8,758 bases of DNA from Flavobacteriaceae bacterium UBA3078 (GTDB lineage: Bacteria > Bacteroidota > Bacteroidia > Flavobacteriales > Flavobacteriaceae). Below the pieces are notes generated by a model, which worked only from the letters and a program-made list of their open reading frames with translations, did not search any database and was not told the origin of the DNA. This document shows positions 1 through 6,717 of the stretch, piece after piece (position 1 is the stretch's first letter; each line of letters opens with the position of its first letter). The stretch is from NCBI GenBank assembly GCA_002366675.1, contig DFBO01000264.1, positions 1-8,758 of the forward strand, in the 5' to 3' direction. The position numbers and the translations under genes were made by a program.

Positions 1-141
1 CTGCTTTCTTATTGATGTTTCTAAATCGCTATATAAGTCGCCTTTTAAACCCTTTTGAAGAAACACTTTCTCAATAGTTTCTCCAGAATTAATGGCTTCA
101 ATGATGGCTCTTAATCCAAATATTTGTGTGCTATTTTCCAT
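1..141 (-). CDS. rlmB: 23S rRNA (guanosine-2'-O-)-methyltransferase, TrmH/SpoU family, N-terminal part
   Basis: This is the first 47 codons of a minus-strand gene that runs off the left edge of the window, starting at the ATG whose A is at 141. The visible residues begin MENSTQIFGLRAIIEAINSG and continue with EKVFLQKGLKGDLYSDLE. This matches the small N-terminal substrate-binding domain (SpoU_sub_bind) of RlmB/TrmH-type enzymes, whose hallmark is a G-(L/I/R)-x-A-(I/V)-x-E-A-(I/L) motif followed by a K-V-(F/Y)-(L/I/V) strand. Family knowledge: RlmB methylates the 2'-O of G2251 in the 23S rRNA peptidyl-transferase P-loop, using S-adenosylmethionine. The catalytic SpoU knot domain lies outside the window, so the exact RNA target cannot be confirmed. 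The gene follows the SusCD operon on the same strand but is separated from it by a strong terminator, so it probably has its own promoter. No Shine-Dalgarno sequence precedes the start. Confidence 0.85.
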   Translation of the reverse strand, partial: MENSTQIFGLRAIIEAINSGETIEKVFLQKGLKGDLYSDLETSIRKQ

Positions 142-146
142 TGAGG

Positions 147-154
147 CAAATGTA
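147..154 (-). promoter_or_regulatory. Candidate Bacteroidota -7 element for rlmB
   Basis: Read on the minus strand, positions 154 to 147 are TACATTTG, a full match to the Bacteroidota -7 consensus TAnnTTTG. It lies only five bases upstream of the rlmB ATG. The -33 position (about 171-174) falls in the loop of the upstream terminator and reads TTTC, an imperfect match to TTTG. If used, transcription would begin at or within a few bases of the start codon, giving a nearly leaderless message. The motif is seen directly; its use is inferred. Confidence 0.4.
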
Positions 155-158
155 TAAA

Positions 159-186
159 AAAAACCATCTCGAAAGAGATGGTTTTT
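159..186 (-). terminator. Intrinsic terminator of the SusCD operon
   Basis: Positions 159-170 and 175-186 form a perfect 12-bp inverted repeat around the four-base loop 171-174. The GC-containing core is CCATCTC/GAGATGG. On the minus strand the stem runs into eight consecutive T residues (163-156), the classic rho-independent arrangement. It begins 23 bases after the stop codon of the last lipoprotein gene and ends before rlmB, so it separates the two transcription units. On the plus strand the same hairpin is followed by only five T residues, and no plus-strand gene ends here. Confidence 0.88.
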
Positions 187-209
187 AGTATTATAATAAT
201 TTGTTAGAA

Positions 210-1091
210 TTATAGACCAGTTAAAGTATAATTATAACCACCAGATACTTCTAATATAGCAACACCTGTTATAAAAGAAAAATCTGTTGCTCCTGGCATA
301 TCCAAAGTTTGAGAGGCATTAGAAATCACTCCACTAGTAGGGAAATAATCCTGACTATACTCTAAAGTTATAGGAATTGCGTCTGTAAACCCATAATCAA
401 CTAAAGGATTATCATATAAATCTGCTAAAAGATAATATGTACCATCAGCTAAACCTGACAAAGAGCCATGTTCAGGACAAGCAGAAGTTCCTGCTATATA
501 TCCTAAAAGATTCCCACCATCATCAGCTAAAAGTAAATCGTAATCAATATCGCAAAGTGAAGTTATAGTAACATCACCATTTACAACCTCAGCGTCCCAT
601 GACAAAGTCAAATCTAAAACATCGTTTATATAATCATTTGTAATTGTAACTGTATGTGAAAAAGGTGTAAGAGAATGATATCCATCTCTAGAAGCAGCTT
701 CAAATACTAAAGTTTCATCACCTTCAATATCACCAGTTTGGTAAACTTCAACAGAAATACTACCACTAGTAGAACCAGCTGGAATAATAATATAATCATC
801 ACCAGCGAAATGATAATCGTTAGTATCTGCAGTACCACCACTTTGCCAAACATCTACAACCGCATCTTGAGTTACAGCTGCAGGAATAGAAGCTGAAAAA
901 GTAACCATATATGTACTAGAATCATCTGCATCGATTGCAGACTCATCAATTGTACTTGTTAATGCACTTAAGGTAATATTAGTAGGCGAACTAGTTGTCA
1001 TTGCATCACCAGTATTATCATCTTCATTACATGCTGTAAGAAGTATTCCAGATAACGCTAGTAATCCAATTTGTTTTATATATTTTTTCAT
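210..1091 (-). CDS. Surface lipoprotein with a Calx-beta-like domain (SusE/F position)
   Basis: This 293-residue protein is the last gene of the SusCD operon, 26 bases after the preceding lipoprotein gene. It starts MKKYIKQIGLLALSGILLTAC, a type II signal peptide with lipobox L-T-A-C and predicted lipidation at Cys21. The following NEDDN is acidic, like Bacteroidota surface-export signals. Residues about 38-152 resemble a Calx-beta domain: a GGTADTNDY segment, then PAGSTSGSISVEVYQTGD, then EGDETLVFEA and a final HTVTITND strand. Family knowledge: such domains are beta-sandwiches, often calcium-binding, in cell-surface and adhesion proteins. Residues 155-293 form a second beta-rich segment with Cys180 and Cys205, which could pair; it contains LADGTYYLLADLYD, somewhat like pre-peptidase C-terminal folds, but I cannot assign it. 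A role as an accessory surface binding protein for the SusCD pair is inferred from position. No enzymatic motif is visible. Confidence 0.8.
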   Translation of the reverse strand: MKKYIKQIGLLALSGILLTACNEDDNTGDAMTTSSPTNITLSALTSTIDESAIDADDSSTYMVTFSASIPAAVTQDAVVDVWQSGGTADTNDYHFAGDDYIIIPAGSTSGSISVEVYQTGDIEGDETLVFEAASRDGYHSLTPFSHTVTITNDYINDVLDLTLSWDAEVVNGDVTITSLCDIDYDLLLADDGGNLLGYIAGTSACPEHGSLSGLADGTYYLLADLYDNPLVDYGFTDAIPITLEYSQDYFPTSGVISNASQTLDMPGATDFSFITGVAILEVSGGYNYTLTGL

Positions 1092-1117
1092 TTTATATAT
1101 TTTTAAATTGATTTAAA

Positions 1118-1963
1118 TTAAAGCCTAGTATAAGTTGATTCATATGCAGCATCAGCCCAAGTAAAGAAATCATTTGTATGTGAAAGTGATAATACACCAG
1201 CATCTTGATCCCAACTTCCACCTGTGATACAACCAATACCATAACCATCACAATAAGTAACATCAAGAGAAGGCAAAATTTCACCACAAACTACAGTAAT
1301 GTTTCCTGTATTAACTAGTGAACTGTTTGAAGAACAAAATTGTAACAAACCACCATCAACTGTACTTAAGTTATAAGAACCATCAGGATTTTGAGTAATT
1401 TCTACTACTTCAGAACTTGCACAAACAGTATTAGTCATTGTATACATACCAACTAAGTCTGAAGAACAGTTTACGGTCACGTTAAAACTTTGTGTTGAAT
1501 AAGCATATACATCACCATCATTTTGGTGAACCTTCACAGTATATTTAAATACGTCACCAATACGTAAAGTACTAGATGTAGCCGGTGTACCTGCAGTAAA
1601 GGCGTCAAATGTATCATACATTAATGTATAAGGAAATTCTGTAAAAGTAGCTTCAGAAACCTCTTCTCCATTGTTGAATTGTTTCACTATTTCAAAGTGG
1701 TCAACATTAGAAAGATCTCCACTTACCATAGAAACATTTATTTCTAATTCATTATCAGAAATAGCAACTTCAGAATTAGGTAAATCACTTGGATCAGCAG
1801 GTGCTCCTAAAAGCTTAGCAGAACCTGAAAGATTTAAAATTGCACCAGCAGTGTCACGGTCTTGTAATATTTCAGACTCATCGTCAGTGTCACAAGAAAA
1901 TATAGACACTACTAAAGCCAAAAATAAGATTTTTGTAAAATATTTAGTTTTCATTTTTTTCAT
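1118..1963 (-). CDS. Cysteine-rich surface lipoprotein, unclassified, third gene of the SusCD operon
   Basis: I choose the ATG at 1963 (281 residues, MKKMKTKYFTKILF...). The open frame extends to a TTG at 1993, but that would overlap the susD-like gene and put charged residues before the signal peptide. An ATG at 1954 (278 residues) is equally possible. The start lies 10 bases after the SusD stop, and its A is the last base of a run of ten A. A type II signal peptide ends with Ser-Cys at Cys24, followed by DTDDESE, an acidic surface-export-like signal. Residues about 60-163 look like a beta-sandwich domain ending KYTVKVHQNDGDVYAYSTQS. Residues about 165-281 form a second domain with six cysteines (166, 181, 210, 226, 238, 245), a YTMTNTVC strand, a QNPDGSYNLS turn and a GGSWDQDAGVLSLSHTND ending. 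This layout resembles SusE-type accessory lipoproteins that contact ligand beside SusC/SusD, but I recognise no named family and cannot infer a substrate. Confidence 0.8.
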   Translation of the reverse strand: MKKMKTKYFTKILFLALVVSIFSCDTDDESEILQDRDTAGAILNLSGSAKLLGAPADPSDLPNSEVAISDNELEINVSMVSGDLSNVDHFEIVKQFNNGEEVSEATFTEFPYTLMYDTFDAFTAGTPATSSTLRIGDVFKYTVKVHQNDGDVYAYSTQSFNVTVNCSSDLVGMYTMTNTVCASSEVVEITQNPDGSYNLSTVDGGLLQFCSSNSSLVNTGNITVVCGEILPSLDVTYCDGYGIGCITGGSWDQDAGVLSLSHTNDFFTWADAAYESTYTRL

Positions 1964-1973
1964 TTTTTTTTTA

Positions 1974-3401
1974 TTAATTTCTGTCCCAATCAACTTTTGT
2001 AGTCAATTCGTCAGGACCTTGATTTGCAATTGCTGCAGCTAAATTAGCAGCATTTAAAGATTGCTCACTAGAAGGGTACGTATATCTAGTAGGTATTGAA
2101 TTTACACCTGGAGCTGGATCAACAGCTAAAGTTAAAGTAGGAATATCAGATCTTCTCCATTCATTCCATGGCTCTAAACCTTGCATATATGTAGAAACCC
2201 ATAATTGTTCAGCAATTGCTTGATAACCTGTGTATGGTGGAGTAAATGATCCTGCACTTAAACCATTTTGAATTAAAGAAGCATCAACACCTGCATAAAA
2301 GTAATTAGATGCATTCCCACCTATATACATTTTGTCTGCAGCTTCAGCTAATAATAAGTTGATTTGTGCAGCAGTTAATACCCAGACAGGTGCATCTGAA
2401 GCCATATAAGCATCTCCAATTTCAGAAACTGTACCAGGTGCAAAACCAGATAATCCTGGATTAATGTATCCTGCAGGTTTTCCTCTATAGCCATTACCAC
2501 TACCATTACCACCTACTTCATTAGCATATACACCTAATCTAGGATCATTAGTTGAAAGCATATGGTTTACTAAAGCATCACCAACACACCATTCCCCAGT
2601 TCTACCACCTTGAACAATCCCATAATATGGGTTTGAATTAGGAGCATTTTCAGTTGTATAAGAAATATATGCGTTATCAGCACTATTCACTATTAAGTTA
2701 CCAGAATTTACTAAAGATTGTAATTCAGCTGCATTAAACTGTGGCGTATCTGAAATTCTCATCATAGCTCTAAATTTAACTGATGTAGCTAATTTTTTCC
2801 ATTTAGAAATATCTCCAGAATATATTAAATCTTGACCAGATGTTATTGTTCCAGAACCATCTAATAATGTAATTGCAGATGTAAGCATACTTAAAATTTG
2901 CCCATAAGCAGATGCTTGTGTATCATAAGCTGGAAAAGGGTTTTCACCACCTTGGTTTGCCTCAGATACAGGAATATCTCCATATACATCAGCTAAAGTT
3001 TGAAAAGCAATCGCTTGTAGAGTTAAAGCAACACCTTGAACAGCATTATTTTCTGCAGCTTCAGCTAGCTCTTGCATATCTTGAGCTTCATTTATTACCT
3101 GTGTATAGGTGTTAATCCAAAGATTATCAATTGAACCTATTCTTGGGAAATATCTGTCAGCATCATTATATACTGGTTTAGAAAGGTGTTGTACCCAAGC
3201 ATGTGCTGCTTCTCCAGTTAAAAAGTAATCATTTACTCTATTAACTAAAGTTCTTTCAATAAACCCTAATTCTAAATCTACTAGAATTGAAGTTGGGTTA
3301 TCAGGATCTGTATTAATCTCATCGAAATCTTTATCACAACTTGTAAGACCTAATAATAGGAATAAAGACAACAATAAAGATATTTTATTATATTTTTTCA
3401 T
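1974..3401 (-). CDS. SusD/RagB-family outer-membrane lipoprotein (SusD-like_2 type)
   Basis: This 475-residue protein is the surface-exposed lid of a SusCD transporter; it captures ligand and closes over the SusC barrel. It has a type II signal peptide with lipobox L-T-S-C (Cys22), followed by DKDFDEINTDPDNPTS, a start typical of the SusD-like_2 branch (PF12771 type) rather than classical starch SusD. Residues about 118-148 carry the TPR-like helical core (VQGVALTLQAIAFQTLADVYGDIP). Residues 198-216 hold a SKWKKLATSVKFRAMMRIS helix, residues 345-356 AQINLLLAEAAD, and residues 409-421 LEPWNEWRRSDIP. The C-terminal part has IPTRYTYPSSEQSLN (436-450) and ends TTKVDWDRN. Length and motif order are those of an intact family member. 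The ATG is 12 bases after the susC stop, indicating co-transcription. Substrate cannot be told from sequence; no carbohydrate-active enzyme is nearby. Confidence 0.95.
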   Translation of the reverse strand: MKKYNKISLLLSLFLLLGLTSCDKDFDEINTDPDNPTSILVDLELGFIERTLVNRVNDYFLTGEAAHAWVQHLSKPVYNDADRYFPRIGSIDNLWINTYTQVINEAQDMQELAEAAENNAVQGVALTLQAIAFQTLADVYGDIPVSEANQGGENPFPAYDTQASAYGQILSMLTSAITLLDGSGTITSGQDLIYSGDISKWKKLATSVKFRAMMRISDTPQFNAAELQSLVNSGNLIVNSADNAYISYTTENAPNSNPYYGIVQGGRTGEWCVGDALVNHMLSTNDPRLGVYANEVGGNGSGNGYRGKPAGYINPGLSGFAPGTVSEIGDAYMASDAPVWVLTAAQINLLLAEAADKMYIGGNASNYFYAGVDASLIQNGLSAGSFTPPYTGYQAIAEQLWVSTYMQGLEPWNEWRRSDIPTLTLAVDPAPGVNSIPTRYTYPSSEQSLNAANLAAAIANQGPDELTTKVDWDRN

Positions 3402-3413
3402 CTTTTTTTTAAA

Positions 3414-6400
3414 TTAAAATTTAACATTAACGCTAAAGCCTATTGTTCTAGCAGATGGAGTTTGAGCGTACTCTAAACCTTGTTGACCTGTACCAGTTCC
3501 AAATGCAGTTTCAGGATCAATATGTGGAGCCTCTTTATAAAGAATAGCAAGGTTTCTTACATTAACACCTAAATCAATTGATTGAATTGGAATGTTGTTA
3601 AACAATCTAGAAGGAATTGAATAGCCTAAAGAAAGTTCTCTCCATTTTACAAAAGAAGCGTCATAAACCGAAGATTCAGCTATGTTTTGACTATAAGCTG
3701 TTGAATAATAAGATTGTGCAGTTTGAACTACATTATTAGGTACATAACCACCATTACCATCAGACATTACACCAACTCCAATAACTCCAGTTTCTCTTCC
3801 TGGAAGAGTTTCTTCAAGTACACCAGATAGCATACCCCAAGTATTGGTTTGAGAATAAACTTCACCACCACTTTTTACGTCAAATAAAGTTCTAAAGCTA
3901 AATCCTTTGTAAGATGCATTCACAGCTAAACCACCAGTCCAATCTGCTTGAGAGTTTCCTAGTACTTTATATTCGCTATCTTGAACAGGTAAACCATTGT
4001 CATAAATAATTTCACCACTGTCAGTACGTGCAAAAGCTGGACCATAAATAACACCTATTGGATAACCATTTCTAGCTTGTGTATTTACATTCCATAAACG
4101 ACCAGCTGATAAATTAACAGCATCTCCATCAATATCGCTAACCATGTTATCATTTTTACCAAAGTTAACATCTATTCCAAAGTTAAATCCACCAGCTTCT
4201 TGACTTCTAATAATATCTGCTCCAACAATTAACTCAATTCCTTCATTTGTAATTGTAGCTGCATTGTCCCAAACACTTGCGAATCCAGAAGCAGCAGAAA
4301 CATCAACAGGTAATATTACGTCAACAGCTTCTTTATTGTAATAAGAGAAATCAATACGTAGTCTGTTTGAAAGGAATCTTCCATCAAAACCAACTTCGAA
4401 TTCTGTTTCCTCTTGTGGACTAATAGTTTCATTCCATAAAGTTGTTCCAATAAAAGCAGTTGGGTCACTTCCATTTAAAGGAAAAGCACTCAAGCTATAA
4501 GATGGCGCAACACTGTAAGCAGTTAAAGGACCTGCACTACCAGTTTTAGCCCAAGAACCTCTTATTTTTAAGAAAGAAACAATGTCTTTATCAATCTCGA
4601 ACATATCACTAGCAACAACACTTAAAGAAACTGCAGGATAAAAGAAACTATTGTTCTCTAAAGGCAATACAGTAGCCCAGTCATTTCTTCCGCTAAAATC
4701 TAAATAGATATAGTTTTTATAACTAATTTGACCTGTACCGAATACACTATTAATACCACTTTCAGCACTATCATCAGTAAGTAGAGGAGGTGCAGTAGCG
4801 TTTGATAAATTAAATAATTTATCAAGTACTAATTGTTCAGCAATACCTTGGAATAATCTAGTTTTCCTTTTCATGATATTACCACCAAGACTTAAGTTTA
4901 AACCAAAATCTTCATTTGCTCCAATTTTAGTATCATAAGATATTATAGCTTGTGTATTTACTTCGTAACTATTTCTATTAGTTAAGCTATAGTATCCATT
5001 ACGGAAATCTACAGTACCAAAAGAACGTTGAACTTCTCTAGTATCATCAAAATAATCAATACCAGATTGAACAGCTATATTTAAATTATCATTTATCTCA
5101 TAACCTAAATTTACAGAACCTACCCATCTATTTCTTTCCCATGGGTGAAGGTTGTTTTCAAGTGCCCAAAATGGGTTGTTGTTAAAACTTAAATTCCAGT
5201 TTAATGGTGTGTAAATCCCAGCATTATTAGTTTCAATTAAAGGAAGGTTTTCCCAATCTCTTAATAAAGACCAGTCTACTTGTCTAGCTCCCCATACTAA
5301 TTGCCCAATTTGATTATCTACATCTCCATAACCTACTGCATTTCTATTATCAGATTCGCTTTTAATATACATGGCTGTAATTCCAGCACTCCATTTTTCG
5401 CTTAAATCGAAATTAACATTACCAGAAATATTGTACTTTCTTAAATCTGTATTATGAATAATACCTTCTGAATCTGTTAAACCTAAAGATAATCTATAAC
5501 TTGCATTATCTGAAGAACCATTCAATGATAGTGTATTAGAAGTAGATAATCCGGTATTGTAAAAATCATCTTTTACACTGTCAGGATTTGAAACCCATGG
5601 TTGAGCTTGAGGATTATTAGGATTATCAATTAATGATTGAAATTGTATGAATTCGAATCCTTTATCTAAAGCAGGTCCCCAACTCTCATCAACACCACCA
5701 TCACCAGTTGCAGCACCACCATCATAACCAAAACCATCTTGATATTCAAAATAACTCGCTGAGTGACCTTGACCATAAGAGTTTTGGTAGTTAGGAAATA
5801 TATAAGTATTTGAAAAACTCACATTACTTGATAAAGTAATACCTAAAGATTCATTTTTAGAACCAGACTTCGTAGTAATTACAATAACACCATTGGTACC
5901 TCTCATACCATAAAGTGAAGTTGCAGCACCACCTTTAAGAACATTTAAACTTTCAATGTCTTCAGGGTTAATATCTGCAAGACCATTAGGTAAGTCTGTT
6001 CCAGAGTTTGATTCTGCGAATGTAGAGTTATTCATTACTACACCATCAACAACTATTAAAGGTTGTGAATTTCCATAGATAGTAGAAATACCTCTAATTG
6101 TAATACGTGTAGAAGCCCCTACATCTCCGGAAGATTTTGTAATGTTAACCCCAGCTACTTTACCTGATAATGCATCAACTACATTGGTAACAGGAACTTT
6201 GGTTAAATCGTCAGATTTTAGGTTTTGAGCAGAATACCCAATACTTCTTTCTTCTTTCTTTATACCAAGTGCTGTAACAACAACCTCATCGATTGCTTGA
6301 ACATCTGGAGCCATACTAAAGCTAATGTTGCTGGAAGCTCCAACAGTCATTTCATTACTAGTATAACCTACGAAAGAGTAAGATAAGACATCGCCAGCAC

Positions 6401-6596
6401 TTGCAGATATGGCGTAATTACCATCAAAATCTGTTTGTGTACCATTTGTCGTACCTTTTACAATAATATTAACTCCAGGAAGGGGTAACCCGTTTTCATC
6501 GGACACAGTTCCTGAAATTGTTTTTTCTTGTGCAAACGTAAATTGCACAACAAACGCTAGGAATAGCGTTAAAATTCCACTAAACTTTGTTTTCAT
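3414..6596 (-). CDS. SusC/RagA-family TonB-linked outer-membrane transporter
   Basis: This 1060-residue protein is a TonB-dependent outer-membrane channel that takes up large ligands with the adjacent SusD partner. A Sec signal peptide covers residues 1-22 (cleavage expected at FTFA/QEK). Residues about 25-100 are a carboxypeptidase-D-regulatory-like domain (TISGTVSDENGLPLPGVNII and TDFDGNYAIS), usual for SusC. A TonB-box-like segment DEVVVTALG lies at 103-111. The plug spans about 115-245, with LSGKVAGVNI, STRITIRG, PLIVVDGVV and the SusC signature LNVLKGGAATSLYGMRGTNG. The rest is the beta-barrel, ending in SVNVKF with a terminal Phe as expected for outer-membrane proteins. The C-terminal stretch VRNLAILYKEAPHIDPETAF is typical of SusC proteins paired with SusD-like_2 partners. 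There is no N-terminal STN domain, so signalling to an anti-sigma factor is not expected. It is the first gene of the operon, with a candidate promoter just upstream. The barrel appears intact. Confidence 0.97.
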   Translation of the reverse strand: MKTKFSGILTLFLAFVVQFTFAQEKTISGTVSDENGLPLPGVNIIVKGTTNGTQTDFDGNYAISASAGDVLSYSFVGYTSNEMTVGASSNISFSMAPDVQAIDEVVVTALGIKKEERSIGYSAQNLKSDDLTKVPVTNVVDALSGKVAGVNITKSSGDVGASTRITIRGISTIYGNSQPLIVVDGVVMNNSTFAESNSGTDLPNGLADINPEDIESLNVLKGGAATSLYGMRGTNGVIVITTKSGSKNESLGITLSSNVSFSNTYIFPNYQNSYGQGHSASYFEYQDGFGYDGGAATGDGGVDESWGPALDKGFEFIQFQSLIDNPNNPQAQPWVSNPDSVKDDFYNTGLSTSNTLSLNGSSDNASYRLSLGLTDSEGIIHNTDLRKYNISGNVNFDLSEKWSAGITAMYIKSESDNRNAVGYGDVDNQIGQLVWGARQVDWSLLRDWENLPLIETNNAGIYTPLNWNLSFNNNPFWALENNLHPWERNRWVGSVNLGYEINDNLNIAVQSGIDYFDDTREVQRSFGTVDFRNGYYSLTNRNSYEVNTQAIISYDTKIGANEDFGLNLSLGGNIMKRKTRLFQGIAEQLVLDKLFNLSNATAPPLLTDDSAESGINSVFGTGQISYKNYIYLDFSGRNDWATVLPLENNSFFYPAVSLSVVASDMFEIDKDIVSFLKIRGSWAKTGSAGPLTAYSVAPSYSLSAFPLNGSDPTAFIGTTLWNETISPQEETEFEVGFDGRFLSNRLRIDFSYYNKEAVDVILPVDVSAASGFASVWDNAATITNEGIELIVGADIIRSQEAGGFNFGIDVNFGKNDNMVSDIDGDAVNLSAGRLWNVNTQARNGYPIGVIYGPAFARTDSGEIIYDNGLPVQDSEYKVLGNSQADWTGGLAVNASYKGFSFRTLFDVKSGGEVYSQTNTWGMLSGVLEETLPGRETGVIGVGVMSDGNGGYVPNNVVQTAQSYYSTAYSQNIAESSVYDASFVKWRELSLGYSIPSRLFNNIPIQSIDLGVNVRNLAILYKEAPHIDPETAFGTGTGQQGLEYAQTPSARTIGFSVNVKF

Positions 6597-6624
6597 TTTA
6601 TATTTTATTTGAATTAGTCTATGC

Positions 6625-6655
6625 CAAAAATCATAATAAAAAGTTAATTAAACAA
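6625..6655 (-). promoter_or_regulatory. Candidate promoter of the SusCD operon
   Basis: On the minus strand, TTG at 6655-6653 is followed after 20 bases by GATTTTTG at 6632-6625. This matches the Bacteroidota -33 TTG and the -7 TAnnTTTG at all fixed positions except the first T. Transcription would start near 6617-6619, giving a leader of about 20 bases before the susC ATG at 6596. The 121-base gap between the Omp85 gene and susC supports a promoter here. The element is imperfect and unproven. Confidence 0.45.
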
Positions 6656-6717
6656 TATTTAAGGGTTAAAATTTCATTTTTTTTTAAAAATAGTCTCATT
6701 TTTAGTTAATAATCCCC

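Larger units (their letters stand above)
210..6596 (-). other. Four-gene orphan SusCD operon
   Basis: The four minus-strand genes (susC-like, susD-like, Cys-rich lipoprotein, Calx-beta-like lipoprotein) are separated by only 12, 10 and 26 bases. No internal hairpin or full promoter motif is visible between them. A candidate promoter at 6625-6655 precedes the first gene and a strong terminator at 159-186 follows the last, so a single transcript is likely. No glycan-degrading enzyme, peptidase or dedicated regulator is included. Confidence 0.8.

Noticed and set aside
1093..1287. Minus-strand open frame of 64 codons
   Set aside because: It overlaps the 3' end of the Cys-rich lipoprotein in another frame. 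Its hydrophobic, Met/Leu-rich content reflects the out-of-frame reading.
1964..1993. Upstream TTG start extending the Cys-rich lipoprotein by ten residues
   Set aside because: It would overlap the susD-like stop and add charged residues before the signal peptide; the ATG at 1963 or 1954 fits better.
1671..2042. Plus-strand open frame of 123 codons
   Set aside because: It lies antisense to the Cys-rich lipoprotein and the end of the susD-like gene. It has no recognisable motif, signal peptide or promoter, and looks like a shadow of the coding strand.
2488..2515. Short repeated ATTACC-like units within susD
   Set aside because: They encode the Gly/Asn/Ser loop GGNGSGNG and are simply codon-level repetition in a flexible loop, not a separate repeat element.
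2912..3115. Plus-strand open frame of 67 codons inside susD
   Set aside because: It is fully antisense to a well-conserved SusD core region and its Leu/His/Gln-rich translation is typical of a shadow frame.
6685..6704. A/T-only hairpin downstream of the Omp85 gene as a terminator
   Set aside because: The stem has no GC pairs and would be too weak for a confident intrinsic terminator call.
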